Assembly (NCBI RefSeq): GCF_018885265.1
Contig: NZ_CP076538.1
Coordinates: forward strand, 1,276,001 to 1,340,000
Source of the DNA: Amycolatopsis aidingensis
GTDB lineage: Bacteria > Actinomycetota > Actinomycetes > Mycobacteriales > Pseudonocardiaceae
Length of the DNA stretch: 64,000 nt
Reading direction: 5' to 3'
This document shows positions 1 to 11,084 of this stretch, one piece after another (within the stretch, counting starts at the first letter, position 1; each line of letters starts with the position of its first letter). Both the position numbers and the translations under genes were made by a program. Below the pieces are notes generated by a model. The model saw only the letters and a program-made list of their open reading frames with translations, had not been told where the DNA came from and made no database searches.

Positions 1-731
1 CTCTCCTGATGGATCCTGAAAAATCCATGGGACAGCGCAACGCGGTCTACCTCGCCTGCGATCAAACCCAGGTCGTTACCCAGGATGGCGCACCCGATCT
101 CGCTGCCGACGACGGCCTCTTCGATCAACACCTTCGAGTCATACCGTCTCGCCGTTTGTACCGCACTCGGCAGTTCTTCTTTCCGGGACACCTTGCTGAC
201 GCCGAAAGACGAGCCCGAACGGGCCGGTTTCACGAAGACGGGATAGGTAATCTGGTCGGGATCGATGTACCCGTCTGCCGGGACCGTCCAGAAGTCCGGT
301 GTCTCGATTCCCGCGTTTCTGGCGACGAGGTAGGTAAGGGACTTGTCCATACTCAGCGCAGAGCTTTGGACGTCGCAGCCTACGTAAGGGATGCCGGAGA
401 GTTCCAGCAAACCCTGTATCGCACCGTCCTCGCCGAGTCTGCCGTGCAGGACGGGCAGCACCAGGTCCAGGCTGATCGTCTCGTATCGTCCCTGGTCCAG
501 GACAAACAGGCCGCGTGCGCCGCTGTCCGGTGACAGCACGGCCGGACGGCAGTTGCCGTTTTCCCAACCTACGTCAGGGCCGTCACAGAGCTTCCAGGCG
601 CCGCTCTGGGTGATCCCGATGTAGAACGGTTCGTACTTTTCGGTATCGAGGTGTTTCGCGACCTCTTGTGCAGATTTGACGGAGATGGGGTGCTCTTCGG
701 AGCAGCCCCCGAATATAATTCCGATCTTCAT
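1..731 (-). CDS. vanA: D-alanine--D-lactate ligase, VanA type (3' end outside window)
   Basis: Cytoplasmic ATP-grasp ligase that joins D-Ala to D-lactate, giving peptidoglycan precursors that bind vancomycin poorly. The 243 residues visible start IIFGGCSEEH and include the LHGRLGEDGAIQGLLELSG segment, the ATP-grasp stretch VFVKPARSGSSFGVSKV and the omega-loop RIHQE. The histidine in RIHQE (about residue 241) corresponds to the residue that distinguishes depsipeptide (D-Lac) ligases from ordinary Ddl enzymes. The start ATG (731-729) overlaps the vanH stop as ATGA, so the two genes are translationally coupled in vanHA order. The gene runs off the left edge, where vanX would be expected. Family assignment is firm; whether this is active resistance or self-protection cannot be told here. 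Confidence 0.93.
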   Translation of the reverse strand, partial: MKIGIIFGGCSEEHPISVKSAQEVAKHLDTEKYEPFYIGITQSGAWKLCDGPDVGWENGNCRPAVLSPDSGARGLFVLDQGRYETISLDLVLPVLHGRLGEDGAIQGLLELSGIPYVGCDVQSSALSMDKSLTYLVARNAGIETPDFWTVPADGYIDPDQITYPVFVKPARSGSSFGVSKVSRKEELPSAVQTARRYDSKVLIEEAVVGSEIGCAILGNDLGLIAGEVDRVALSHGFFRIHQE

Positions 732-1771
732 ATCCAGTGCTGCTTCCTGCCCGCGTGCTTCAGGCAATTTATGATGGAGTTCTCGACGGTGTCGCTCAGG
801 GCGTGGTCCGTGTAGTAGGCGGTGTGCGGGCTGATCAGCACGTTCGGCAGTTCTTGTAGTCGCGGTAACAGTGTGCTTTCAATGGGCCTGTTGCTGCGGT
901 CGGTGTAGAATATTCCTTCTTCTCCTTCGAGGACGTCCAGGGCCGCGCCGCCCAGTTTGCCGTGTTCCAGTGCTCGGAGAAGGGCCTCGGTATCGACAAG
1001 TGCGCCGCGTCCGGTGTTGATGACGAACGCTCCGTGCTTCATCTGCTCGATACGTCGACGATTGAGGAGATGGTGTGTGTCCGCGTCGAGCGGGATGTGG
1101 AGCGTGACGATGTCGCTCTGCTGCAACAGTTCATCGAGAGGAACATAGTCGGCAGAGGTCCTGGGACGGATGTCATAGGCCAGTTTCTGGCAGCCGAAGC
1201 CCCACAGCCGGTCTATGACCGCTGAGCCGATGCGCCCCGTTCCGACTACCCCAATGGTCAGGTCGCGCAGTTCTTTCCCACGCACGTCGTTCAGTCGATA
1301 ATCGTGAGTTTCCGTTCGGCGAATGATGGACTTGGCATTCCGTACCGCCATCAGCATCAGCATCAGCGTGTAGTCGGCAACGCTGTCGGGCGAGTAGGTG
1401 ACGTTCTCTACGAGAATTCCGACGCTCTCCGCGTATTTCACGTCGATATGGTTGCATCCGATGCTTCTCGTGGAGATGTACGTTACCCCGGTCCTGCTGA
1501 GCGCGAGGAGCGTGGAGTTCGTGATCCGAGTCTTATGGCCGACGCTGATGCATCGATTTCCGAGCGCCAGGTGAATATTGGCCTCGGACACCGCTGCCGC
1601 TGTGATGGTCGGCATGACGCCGAAGTGCGGTGCTATCTCGCGGAACAGCGTGGCCTCGTCCGGCCCGCATCCGTAGATTGTAATTCCCTTCTTCAGGGCG
1701 GCCGGGGTGGACGAGGACGTCAGCGATCGGTCGCGGCGGGCCGCTGTTCGTGCCGGTTCGCTGTAGGTCAT
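728..1771 (-). CDS. vanH: D-lactate dehydrogenase VanH
   Basis: NADH-dependent D-2-hydroxyacid dehydrogenase (347 aa) that reduces pyruvate to D-lactate for the neighbouring VanA-type ligase. Seen: the YISTRSIGCNHID segment, the Rossmann motif GVVGTGRIGSAV, the substrate arginine in NTGRGALVDT, the glutamate in LDVLEGEEG and the catalytic histidine in ISPHTAYYTD, all in family order. The first 27 or so residues, before KGITIYGC, extend beyond enterococcal VanH. The ATG at 1771 is still preferred because GGGAGG lies just upstream and no other usable start codon precedes the conserved part. It is divergent from the LacI-type gene. No vanRS two-component genes are visible in this window. Confidence 0.93.
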   Translation of the reverse strand: MTYSEPARTAARRDRSLTSSSTPAALKKGITIYGCGPDEATLFREIAPHFGVMPTITAAAVSEANIHLALGNRCISVGHKTRITNSTLLALSRTGVTYISTRSIGCNHIDVKYAESVGILVENVTYSPDSVADYTLMLMLMAVRNAKSIIRRTETHDYRLNDVRGKELRDLTIGVVGTGRIGSAVIDRLWGFGCQKLAYDIRPRTSADYVPLDELLQQSDIVTLHIPLDADTHHLLNRRRIEQMKHGAFVINTGRGALVDTEALLRALEHGKLGGAALDVLEGEEGIFYTDRSNRPIESTLLPRLQELPNVLISPHTAYYTDHALSDTVENSIINCLKHAGRKQHWI

Positions 1772-1882
1772 GCCTCCCAGTCAAGGCGGCGTGGTGTTGC
1801 CAGCATGTATCTGGTTTTCGATATGCCGACGATATGCTACTGACCGGTAACCAAGCGAGGTCGCTGGAGCATTGCCCCGGAC

Positions 1883-1902
1883 GAGTGTGACGTTCGACAC
1901 TC
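1883..1902. promoter_or_regulatory. Inverted repeat GAGTGT-N8-ACACTC
   Basis: Perfect 6-bp arms separated by 8 bp, in the 168-bp divergent region between vanH and the LacI-type gene. It could be an operator for either promoter. No matching second copy was found, so the assignment is weak. Confidence 0.25.
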
Positions 1903-1905
1903 CGG

Positions 1906-1919
1906 TCGAAGCGATTCGA
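1906..1919. promoter_or_regulatory. LacI-type operator candidate upstream of its own regulator
   Basis: TCGAAGCGATTCGA, 21 bp before the GTG start of the LacI-type gene. It is a near-palindrome built on the GAAGCG-type half-site common for LacI-family regulators, and it differs at two positions from the site at 3005-3018. Autoregulation is the simplest reading. Confidence 0.5.
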
Positions 1920-1939
1920 TACAGGCAGGATGGCGCATC

Positions 1940-2965
1940 GTGGCCAAGATCGAGGACGTGGCCCGGCACGCGGGCGTTGCCCCGAGCACGGTCTCGTACG
2001 TACTCAGCGGCAAGCGGTCGATTTCTGAGCGGACTCGGCAACGCGTGCTGCGGAGCATCAAGGTGCTCGGGTACCACCCGCATGCCGGGGCGCGGTCGCT
2101 GGCGAGCAACCGCTCCAATGTGGTCGCACTGGTCGTCCCGCTGCGGGCCGGTATCCACGTTCCGGTCATCATGCAGTTCGCCACCTCGGTAGTCACCGCA
2201 GCGCGTGGCTACGACCACGACGTCCTCCTGCTGACCCAGGACGAGGGAGTCAACGGACTGCGGCGGGTCGCCGGAACGGCACTGGTCGACGCGATCATCG
2301 TGATGGACGTCGAGCTGCACGACCCGCGGATTCCGGTGCTGCGGACGTTGCAGCGACCCGCCGTGCTGATTGGTTTCCCGGCCGACGCGGACGGGCTGAC
2401 CTGCATCGATCTCGACTTCACCGCGGCGGGTGCCGCCTGCGTCGACCACCTGGCCGCGCTGGGCCACCGGCGTATCGGGCTGGTGGGTTCCCCGCCCGAG
2501 GTCTACGAGCGGGAGACCGGGTTCGCGCGACGCACCCTGACCGGCTTCACCAGGGCCGCGGCGGCGCACGGCATCGCCACCAGCGTGCATCCCTGTGAGG
2601 CGACTCCGGCCGCGGCCAGGCGGGTCGCCGCCGAGCTGCTGCGGGAACACCCGGACCTCACCGGTGTCGTCGTGCACAACGAACCCATCGTCGACCCGCT
2701 GCTGGCCGCGTTCCGGGAGGAGGGCCGTACGGTACCGGATGATCTCTCGGTCGTAGCCATCTGCCCGGACGAGGTCGCCGAGCGCACGTCTCCGGGGCTG
2801 ACCTCGGTGGCCATCCTGGCGGACGAGGTCGGCCGCCAGGCGGTCGACCTGCTGATGACCAAGTTGAGCGGAGAACAGGTACCCAGCGCCACGTTGCTCC
2901 AGCCCCGGCTCACCCAGCGAAAGAGCAGCGGCACCCCCAACGGGGAGACCCGGCGAAGGGCGTAA
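1940..2965 (+). CDS. LacI-family transcriptional regulator
   Basis: Repressor of 341 aa with an N-terminal LacI helix-turn-helix (EDVARHAGVAPSTVSYVLSG, hinge region GYHPHAGARSLAS) and a periplasmic-binding-protein-like effector domain (VVALVVPL..., HLAALGHRRIGLVGSP, and a C-terminal ..VAILADEVGRQAVDLL). The GTG start is placed immediately before AKIEDVA, with an AGGA about 10 bp upstream. It is divergent from vanH. A decayed sugar-permease gene follows 105 bp downstream, and two operator-like palindromes flank the regulator, so its original job was probably control of a carbohydrate uptake operon. The effector sugar cannot be inferred. Confidence 0.9.
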   Translation: MAKIEDVARHAGVAPSTVSYVLSGKRSISERTRQRVLRSIKVLGYHPHAGARSLASNRSNVVALVVPLRAGIHVPVIMQFATSVVTAARGYDHDVLLLTQDEGVNGLRRVAGTALVDAIIVMDVELHDPRIPVLRTLQRPAVLIGFPADADGLTCIDLDFTAAGAACVDHLAALGHRRIGLVGSPPEVYERETGFARRTLTGFTRAAAAHGIATSVHPCEATPAAARRVAAELLREHPDLTGVVVHNEPIVDPLLAAFREEGRTVPDDLSVVAICPDEVAERTSPGLTSVAILADEVGRQAVDLLMTKLSGEQVPSATLLQPRLTQRKSSGTPNGETRRRA

Positions 2966-3004
2966 CGGACAACTGCAGAACAGGGCACATCCGGCGGCCC
3001 GTTG

Positions 3005-3018
3005 TTGAAGCGCTTCGA
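3005..3018. promoter_or_regulatory. LacI-type operator candidate upstream of permease remnant
   Basis: TTGAAGCGCTTCGA contains the perfect 10-bp palindrome GAAGCGCTTC, a classic LacI-family operator core. It lies 53 bp before the ATG of the permease remnant and matches 12 of 14 positions of the site at 1906-1919. Confidence 0.6.
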
Positions 3019-3070
3019 CTGTGATTCGACGACGTTCGACGGAACCGCCGAACCATTGAGAGGAACAACG

Positions 3071-3577
3071 ATGTTCAAGCGAGGAGGGCCGCTGTCGCAG
3101 ATTCTCACCCTGATTCCGACGTACGTGCTGTTCGCCAGGGTGGGACTGGTCAACACGTACTGGCCATGGGTGATGTGGGGCCTCGCGGCATCACCGTTCC
3201 TGGTGCTCTTGTTCCGCCAGTTCTTCGCCGCTATCCTCGCCGAGCTGGAAGAGGTGGCGATCATCGACGGTTGCGGGTACGGACGGATATTCCTGCGGAT
3301 TTTCCTGCCGTTGTCCCGGCCCGTGCTCATGACTTCCTTTCTGCCCTCGTTCACCTGGAACTGGGCGATTACGTCGCGCCTGCCCTCTTTCTCGACCCGA
3401 CCACACCACACTGTCGGTCGCTTTTGCCGCGTTCTACCTCGACCCCCGCATGGCAACCCGGACTCCACGTTGCAGGCGGCCGCAGCCACCCTGTACGTGG
3501 TGCCCGTCCTGGTAATCTTCCTGTTCGCGCAGCGCTACTTCATCCGCGGCGTCGCCAGTTCGGGCTTGAAAGGCTGA
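3071..3577 (+). pseudogene. Decayed carbohydrate ABC transporter permease (MalG-type)
   Basis: Remnant of an inner-membrane permease of the CUT1 sugar family. The opening part reads ILTLIPTYVLFARVGLVNTYW and then the EAA loop AELEEVAIIDGCGYGRIFL...LP. The reading frame then breaks: DYVAPALFLD is in a second frame, TLSVAFAAFYLDPRM in the third, and the family's C-terminal NPDSTLQAAAATLYVVPVL...LKG is back in the first. The roughly 100 N-terminal residues of a normal 280-300 aa permease are also missing. An AGGAAC and ATG (3071, MFKRGG) precede it, perhaps the start of a deleted upstream gene fused to the permease 3' half. No binding protein or partner permease remains nearby. Confidence 0.8.
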
Positions 3578-4025
3578 CATCACATCAGCGTGTGAATTAA
3601 CCGTGGCCGGACATGCTCGGCCGCGGGCGGGGATGCTGGCAGCCGCCATGCCCGCAGCCCTCGCCTCCGGGGTCGACTGCGCGACGTCGCTCGTCCAGCG
3701 TCGGGGTGAGCTCGTCCCCGCACACGGATCCTCGGCGCGGTCCTCAATCTTGCCGGCCGCGTTGATGATCAGCTCCTTTCCTGCGGTATAGGATGGACAC
3801 ACCACCACCGGACCGTCGTCCGCTGTGGCGTCCCAGGTGTCCAGGCTGTCGGAGATGCAGTGCGCGAACACAACGGTCAGCGGCGGGAACTGGCCAGGCG
3901 GCGGACCGCTGCCCGGTGTTAGAGGGAGTCCAGCCAAGGGCCTTCGTTGGCCTTCAATTGGAACAGTTCCAGTGGAACTTCGTCTGCGCTTACTTTGGGC
4001 CAGGGCCGACGATGATGGAGGTGGG
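3578..4025. other. Intergenic, no gene seen
   Basis: Between the permease remnant (+) and the STAS gene (-). Open frames here have no recognisable protein content, and no clear terminator or promoter was found. Confidence 0.6.
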
Positions 4026-4469
4026 TCACGCTGGCTGCTGCGCCGTGCTGATGCTGTGGTCCGGTGAGAGCTGCCGGTCTAGGCCGGTGGCCGTGAACGC
4101 CCGGGTCACGCAATGGTTCTGTCCGGTTACCACTCTCAGCACGATGCCGCGTTGTTCGGCCCGCATCTTCGCGTGGGCGAGCACGGCTAGGCCGGATACG
4201 GCGAAAAAATCCAATCCGGACAGATCGATGATGAGCAGATGCAGCGTGCCGTTCAGGCGGCAGCCGAGCAATTCGGCGAACTGTGGTGTGGTCAGCATAT
4301 CCAGCTCACCCCAGGCCCTGACGACGGCGGTGCTGGGGCTGGGCCACTCCACCTTCATTCTCAGCACTGACGGCGAGGTCTTCTGTGCGGTGCCGTTCGC
4401 CGGGCGCGGCCGGGGCACCTGATCTTCGGCGATGTGGGTGACCGATGATGCTGCCGTGTCTACGGTCAT
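4026..4469 (-). CDS. STAS-domain anti-sigma factor antagonist
   Basis: Small cytoplasmic protein (147 aa) of the SpoIIAA/RsbV class, which bind anti-sigma-factor kinases. After a variable 40-residue N-terminus comes the STAS fold: TAVVRAWGELDMLTTPQF, then the signature LLIIDLSGLDFFAVSGLAVL, where the serine of VSGL is the usual phosphorylation site. The ATG at 4469 is chosen because GAAGAGGAAG lies upstream; the frame stays open further upstream but without family content. No partner anti-sigma kinase or sigma factor gene is adjacent, so its target is unknown. Confidence 0.8.
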   Translation of the reverse strand: MTVDTAASSVTHIAEDQVPRPRPANGTAQKTSPSVLRMKVEWPSPSTAVVRAWGELDMLTTPQFAELLGCRLNGTLHLLIIDLSGLDFFAVSGLAVLAHAKMRAEQRGIVLRVVTGQNHCVTRAFTATGLDRQLSPDHSISTAQQPA

Positions 4470-7414
<2,945 letters not shown>

Positions 7415-7794
7415 GGCTCCCTGCGGAGCAGCCGCCGGTGGCCGTGTCGGGCCATGTCAGAAACCGCTGCCCGAGCGTGCCGGGCGGCGTGGACAGCTGT
7501 GACCCACGGCCAGGGTACGACCGGTTCACCCGTTTGCCCAGTACTTCCGGTGCCAGCACGCCGAACTCGACCACAGTCTCGACCAGATCCTGGCCGGAAC
7601 GGATCGTCAACGCCGACAGTGGATCGGCAGCGTAATAATCCGCGTCGGCCGCGTGTCAGCGAACCTTCTCGGGAATTAAACGCAGCACGGAAACGACACT
7701 GGTGAAGATCGTCGCCAGGTTCTGCTGACAACGATTATCAGGCCGACGAGGTGAAACGTAACCCGAAGCCGTGGTCACCCGGATCCGCCGGTCA
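7415..7794. other. Intergenic, convergent 3' ends
   Basis: Between the kinase (+) and the anti-sigma gene (-). No gene seen. It contains the Zur-like 15-mer described separately. Confidence 0.5.
7726..7740. promoter_or_regulatory. Zur-box-like palindrome
   Basis: TGACAACGATTATCA resembles the TGANAAnnATTnTCA pattern of actinobacterial zinc-uptake-regulator boxes, with five of seven arm positions paired. It lies between two converging 3' ends with no gene start beside it, so it is either chance or the relic of a lost promoter. Confidence 0.2.
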
Positions 7795-8508
7795 TCAGGT
7801 ACTCCCGTGGGTGATGCCGAGGGTTTTTCCGGCGGTGAGGGCGTCGGTGCGGTTGGGGGCGATGGCGAGCCAGGAGGTTCCCGGGGTGTCGGCGCAGAGC
7901 ATGGTGGTGCCGTCCAGGTCGGCGATCCAGCTGGGGGCGGGGGTGATGTCGCTGGCGTCCGGGGCACGGGGGAAGGGCCGGGTGGAGGTGAGGACGAGCA
8001 GTTTGCGGGTGGGCTGGGCGGTGTAGGTGTGGATGGTGGCCGGGATGCCGCCGAGCGTGGCGTTGCTGGAGCCTCGCCAGGTGTAGTCGGCGATCCGCCG
8101 CAGGGGTGGGGTGGTGCCGGGGGAAGGTTGGGGAGTGGCGGAGTGGTAGAGGTCGGCGGCCGCGGCCAGGGGCGTCGGCTGGCTGGGGGAGCCGCTGGGG
8201 AGGAGCAGCATGAGGAGGGCGATGGCGGCCGCGGCGGTCAGCAGCAGGGACGGTGGCTGGTTGCGACGCCGCGGCGAGGGCGCGGGGGGTGCCGCCGGGG
8301 GGAGGGTGGCGATGGCCCGGATGCGCTCACGCAGCACCGGCGGGGCGGTTTCCCGCAGGGATTCGGCGAGCAGGCGGCCGGCACGGGCGTCGTGGGTTTC
8401 CCGCCAGCAGGTCTCGCAGGTCAGCAGGTGCTGTTCGAACTGGTTCTGCTGGTGCGCGGTGAGTTCGCCCGCGAGGTAGGCCGCGAACCGTTCGGGGTCA
8501 TGGTGCAT
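7795..8508 (-). CDS. Zinc-finger anti-sigma factor, membrane anchored
   Basis: Anti-sigma factor of 237 aa. The N-terminal cytoplasmic part carries the ZAS signature HLLTCETC (HxxxCxxC), which holds the cognate ECF sigma factor inactive. One transmembrane helix (SLLLTAAAAIALLMLLLP, about residues 86-103) leads to an extracytoplasmic domain of about 130 aa with no recognised fold. Its ATG overlaps the end of the sigma-factor gene by 11 bp, the usual pairing. The inducing signal is unknown. Confidence 0.85.
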   Translation of the reverse strand: MHHDPERFAAYLAGELTAHQQNQFEQHLLTCETCWRETHDARAGRLLAESLRETAPPVLRERIRAIATLPPAAPPAPSPRRRNQPPSLLLTAAAAIALLMLLLPSGSPSQPTPLAAAADLYHSATPQPSPGTTPPLRRIADYTWRGSSNATLGGIPATIHTYTAQPTRKLLVLTSTRPFPRAPDASDITPAPSWIADLDGTTMLCADTPGTSWLAIAPNRTDALTAGKTLGITHGST

Positions 8509-9013
8509 GGCGGTTCACCTTTCGCACGGATTCGGCCAGCCGTTTGCGGCCCCGGTGGACGCGGGCGAGCACGGTGCCGCGGGGTGCGCCGGTGATGCCG
8601 GCGACCTCGGCGGCGGTGAACCCGCACAGGTCCATCAGCGTGATCGCTATGCGCTGCTCCTCGGGCAGGCCACGCAGGGCGGCGTCGACCACGGCGTGGT
8701 CCAGCCTGCCGAGTACTTCCGCCTCCACATCCACTGTGCCCGGCGGGTCGAATGCCTCGTCCCAGCGGGCTTCGTAGCGGGTGCTGGCGCGGCCGAGGCG
8801 GTCCCGGTTCAGGTTGAGGCAGATCGTGGCCAGCCAGGGTTCCACCCGCGCGGGGCGACGCTGGTCCTGCCAGGCCACCCATGCCCGCGTGTAGGTTTCC
8901 TGTACCAGGTCCTCGGCATCGGACCGGCTCGTGGTCAGCCGCCGGGCCAGGTTGTGCACCAGGTCGGCCGCGGGCATGGTGGCCTGAAGGAACTCCTCCC
9001 CGTGTTCGGGCAT
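8498..9013 (-). CDS. ECF-family RNA polymerase sigma factor
   Basis: Sigma-70 family member of 171 aa. Region 2 is seen in HNLARRLTTSRSDAEDLVQETYTRAW and region 4 in ALRGLPEEQRIAITLMDLCG followed by the helix-turn-helix AAEVAGITGAPRGTVLARVH. The ATG at 9013 begins MPEHGEEF, 10 bp after the stop of the upstream membrane-protein gene; the frame is open 28 codons further but inside that gene. It overlaps its anti-sigma factor downstream, so membrane protein, sigma and anti-sigma form one operon. Confidence 0.88.
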   Translation of the reverse strand: MPEHGEEFLQATMPAADLVHNLARRLTTSRSDAEDLVQETYTRAWVAWQDQRRPARVEPWLATICLNLNRDRLGRASTRYEARWDEAFDPPGTVDVEAEVLGRLDHAVVDAALRGLPEEQRIAITLMDLCGFTAAEVAGITGAPRGTVLARVHRGRKRLAESVRKVNRHAP

Positions 9014-9023
9014 CGGCCCGCCG

Positions 9024-9533
9024 TCACCGGGTCTGTGCTTGCCGCCGCGGCGCGCGGAGGGAGGCGAATGCCTCGTCCTTCCGTACGCCGGAGCCATAGA
9101 AGAAGAATGACAGGATCGTGCCGAACACGATATGCGCGAACAACTCGAATGGTTGGTTCGCGTTCTGGAAAACCGGGAACACCAATGACGCGAGCACCAG
9201 GAAGTTCACCACGTACAGCAGTCCACCGTAGAGGGTGCCTGCCAGCGCGACCGTGCCGTTGGTGGCCAGCATCGGCACGACGAGTGCGAACACCAGGCCG
9301 AAGGCGACGGACAGGACCAGGTGCGTCGCCACACCGAGGCCGATGCTGGTGGTACCGGCCGCCATGGCGTCGCTGCCCTTGACGATGGTGGACATCATCC
9401 GCAGCGGCATTTCGGCCTTGCCGTCCGGCATGGTGCTGGCGAACCACATCGTGACACCGGCGAACACCGCCCCCGAGGCGAGCCCGCCGACACCCCCGCG
9501 TACCAGCCGTCCCAGCACGGGTTCCGTAGGCAT
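9024..9533 (-). CDS. Small integral membrane protein, function unknown
   Basis: Protein of 169 aa with about four hydrophobic segments (GGVGGLASGAVFAGVTMWFA; GLGVATHLVLSVAFGLVFAL; VALAGTLYGGLLYVVNFLVL; LFAHIVFGTILSFFFYG). The ATG at 9533 has GGGAAGG 8 bp upstream. I do not recognise the family with confidence; similar four-helix proteins sit beside stress regulators in actinomycetes. It is the first gene of the sigma/anti-sigma operon and so may be its target or its sensor. Confidence 0.7.
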   Translation of the reverse strand: MPTEPVLGRLVRGGVGGLASGAVFAGVTMWFASTMPDGKAEMPLRMMSTIVKGSDAMAAGTTSIGLGVATHLVLSVAFGLVFALVVPMLATNGTVALAGTLYGGLLYVVNFLVLASLVFPVFQNANQPFELFAHIVFGTILSFFFYGSGVRKDEAFASLRAPRRQAQTR

Positions 9534-9638
9534 GATGGGCACCTTCCCTTCTTCGCGGAACGCACGCTTGCTACCCCTACGGACGGAGGAGCCCACCCGG
9601 TGATTGCACCGGACAGTGCATACGGTGAGGCGGCGCGG

Positions 9639-11084
9639 TCACCGGTTCCGGGTGCCCGGTACGGCTGTCCGGCGCAGCCGCGCCAGTGCCCGCAGGGCGG
9701 GTTTGCGCAGGGTTTGCTGTGCCTGGGCTACCGCGATGTTCCACACCCCGTCGGTCCAGGCCGGGTAGGGGTGTACCACGGAGCTCAGCTCGCGTAGCCG
9801 TCCCCGCCTGGCGACGAGTCCGGCCAGTTCGGCGATCATCTCCCCGGCGCGGGGCGCGATGATGGTCGCCCCGAGGACCCTGGCCTTGTTGTCGAGGACG
9901 ATGTGGGTGTGGCCGCCGGTCGCGTCCTCGGTGATCGCGCGGTCCAGGTGTTCGTGTTCCAGCACGCGGGTACAGACATGGCTGCCATGCCGTCGGCGGG
10001 CTTGCTGCTCGGTCAACCCGACGTGCGCGATTTCGGGGTCGGTGAAGGTCACCCGGGGCATGGTGTCGTGGTCGATCCGCCGGAGCGGGGCGAGCAGGGC
10101 GTTGGTGGCGGCGATGCTGCCGTGCGTTCCCGCGACATGGGTGAACAGCAGCGCGCCGATGACATCGCCCGCGGCGTAGATGCGGGGGTTGCTGGTGCGC
10201 AGCTTGGCGTCCACCACGACGTGGCCCCGCTGGTCGAGGGTGACGCCCGCGGTGTCCAGGCCGAGCCCCGTGGTGCCGGGGCGCCGCCCGGTGGCCACGA
10301 GTACCCGGTCGGCGGCGATGGTGTCGGTTCCGGCGGGGCCGTCGGTGCTCAGCCGTACCGTCGCGGCGTCCTGGGTGGCCCCGGTGACGGTGGTGGAGGT
10401 CAGGACCCGGATGCCTTCCTGGCTCAATGCCTCGGACAGGGTGGTGCCTGCCCGGGGTTCCTCGCGGGGCAGCACCCGGTCGGCGGCCTCGATGATCGTC
10501 ACTTCGGCGCCGAGGCGGGAGAGGGCCTGGCCGAGTTCGCAGCCGACCGGGCCACCGCCGAGGACGACCAGCCTGCGCGGTAGTTCGGTGAGCTGCCACA
10601 GGGTGTCGCTGGTCAGTGGATCGACCTCGGTGAGCCCGGGGACCGGCGGCACAGCGGGGGAGGAGCCGGTGGCCACCACGGCGTGGCGGAACCGTAGCCG
10701 TCGCCGGCCCACGTGCACCTCACGCGGTCCGGTGAACACCGCGGTTCCCGGCACCACCTCGGCGCCAGCCGCGGCCAGCGTTTCCGGTGAGTCGGCGGGT
10801 TCGGCGCGTTCGATGGCCGTGCGCACGTGCGCCATGACGGTGGGGAAGTCGACCTCGGGTTCGACCGGGGTGATGCCGAACCGGCCGCCGGTGCGCATCC
10901 GGTGCGCGGTCGTGGCGGCGGCGATGAGCGACTTGCTCGGGACGCAGCCGGTCCACAGGCAGTCCCCTCCCGGCCTGGCGGCCTCGACCAGCGCCACCTT
11001 CGCGCCAAGGCCACCCGCTGTCTTCGCGGCGACGATGCCCGCGGTCCCGCCGCCGACGATCACCAGGTCGTAGGCCCCGGTCAC
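9639..11084 (-). CDS. FAD-dependent pyridine nucleotide-disulfide oxidoreductase (mercuric reductase-like)
   Basis: Cytoplasmic flavoprotein (481 aa) of the dihydrolipoamide dehydrogenase/MerA family. Seen: FAD motif DLVIVGGGTAGIVAA, redox-active disulfide GGDCLWTGCVPSKS, NAD(P)H motif VVLGGGPVGCELGQAL, second FAD motif PRIYAAGDV, and the C-terminal interface HPYPAWTDGVW. It lacks the N-terminal HMA domain and the C-terminal cysteine pair of true mercuric reductase, so the substrate is open. The GTG start overlaps the DUF427 stop as GTGA, giving a two-gene operon that begins just downstream of a TGTCA-N6-TGACA site. Confidence 0.85.
   Translation of the reverse strand: MTGAYDLVIVGGGTAGIVAAKTAGGLGAKVALVEAARPGGDCLWTGCVPSKSLIAAATTAHRMRTGGRFGITPVEPEVDFPTVMAHVRTAIERAEPADSPETLAAAGAEVVPGTAVFTGPREVHVGRRRLRFRHAVVATGSSPAVPPVPGLTEVDPLTSDTLWQLTELPRRLVVLGGGPVGCELGQALSRLGAEVTIIEAADRVLPREEPRAGTTLSEALSQEGIRVLTSTTVTGATQDAATVRLSTDGPAGTDTIAADRVLVATGRRPGTTGLGLDTAGVTLDQRGHVVVDAKLRTSNPRIYAAGDVIGALLFTHVAGTHGSIAATNALLAPLRRIDHDTMPRVTFTDPEIAHVGLTEQQARRRHGSHVCTRVLEHEHLDRAITEDATGGHTHIVLDNKARVLGATIIAPRAGEMIAELAGLVARRGRLRELSSVVHPYPAWTDGVWNIAVAQAQQTLRKPALRALARLRRTAVPGTRNR

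Noticed and set aside
1..1771. Assigning the window to a glycopeptide biosynthetic cluster
   Set aside because: The NRPS genes here lack the X domain, E domains, crosslinking P450s and aromatic precursor genes of glycopeptide pathways.
3166..3600. Second open frame over the permease region as a separate gene
   Set aside because: It contains only the middle piece (DYVAPALFLD) of the frameshifted permease and is better explained as part of the pseudogene.
9639..11084. Calling the flavoprotein mercuric reductase (MerA)
   Set aside because: The C-terminal cysteine pair and the HMA domain are missing, and no merR or merP is nearby.
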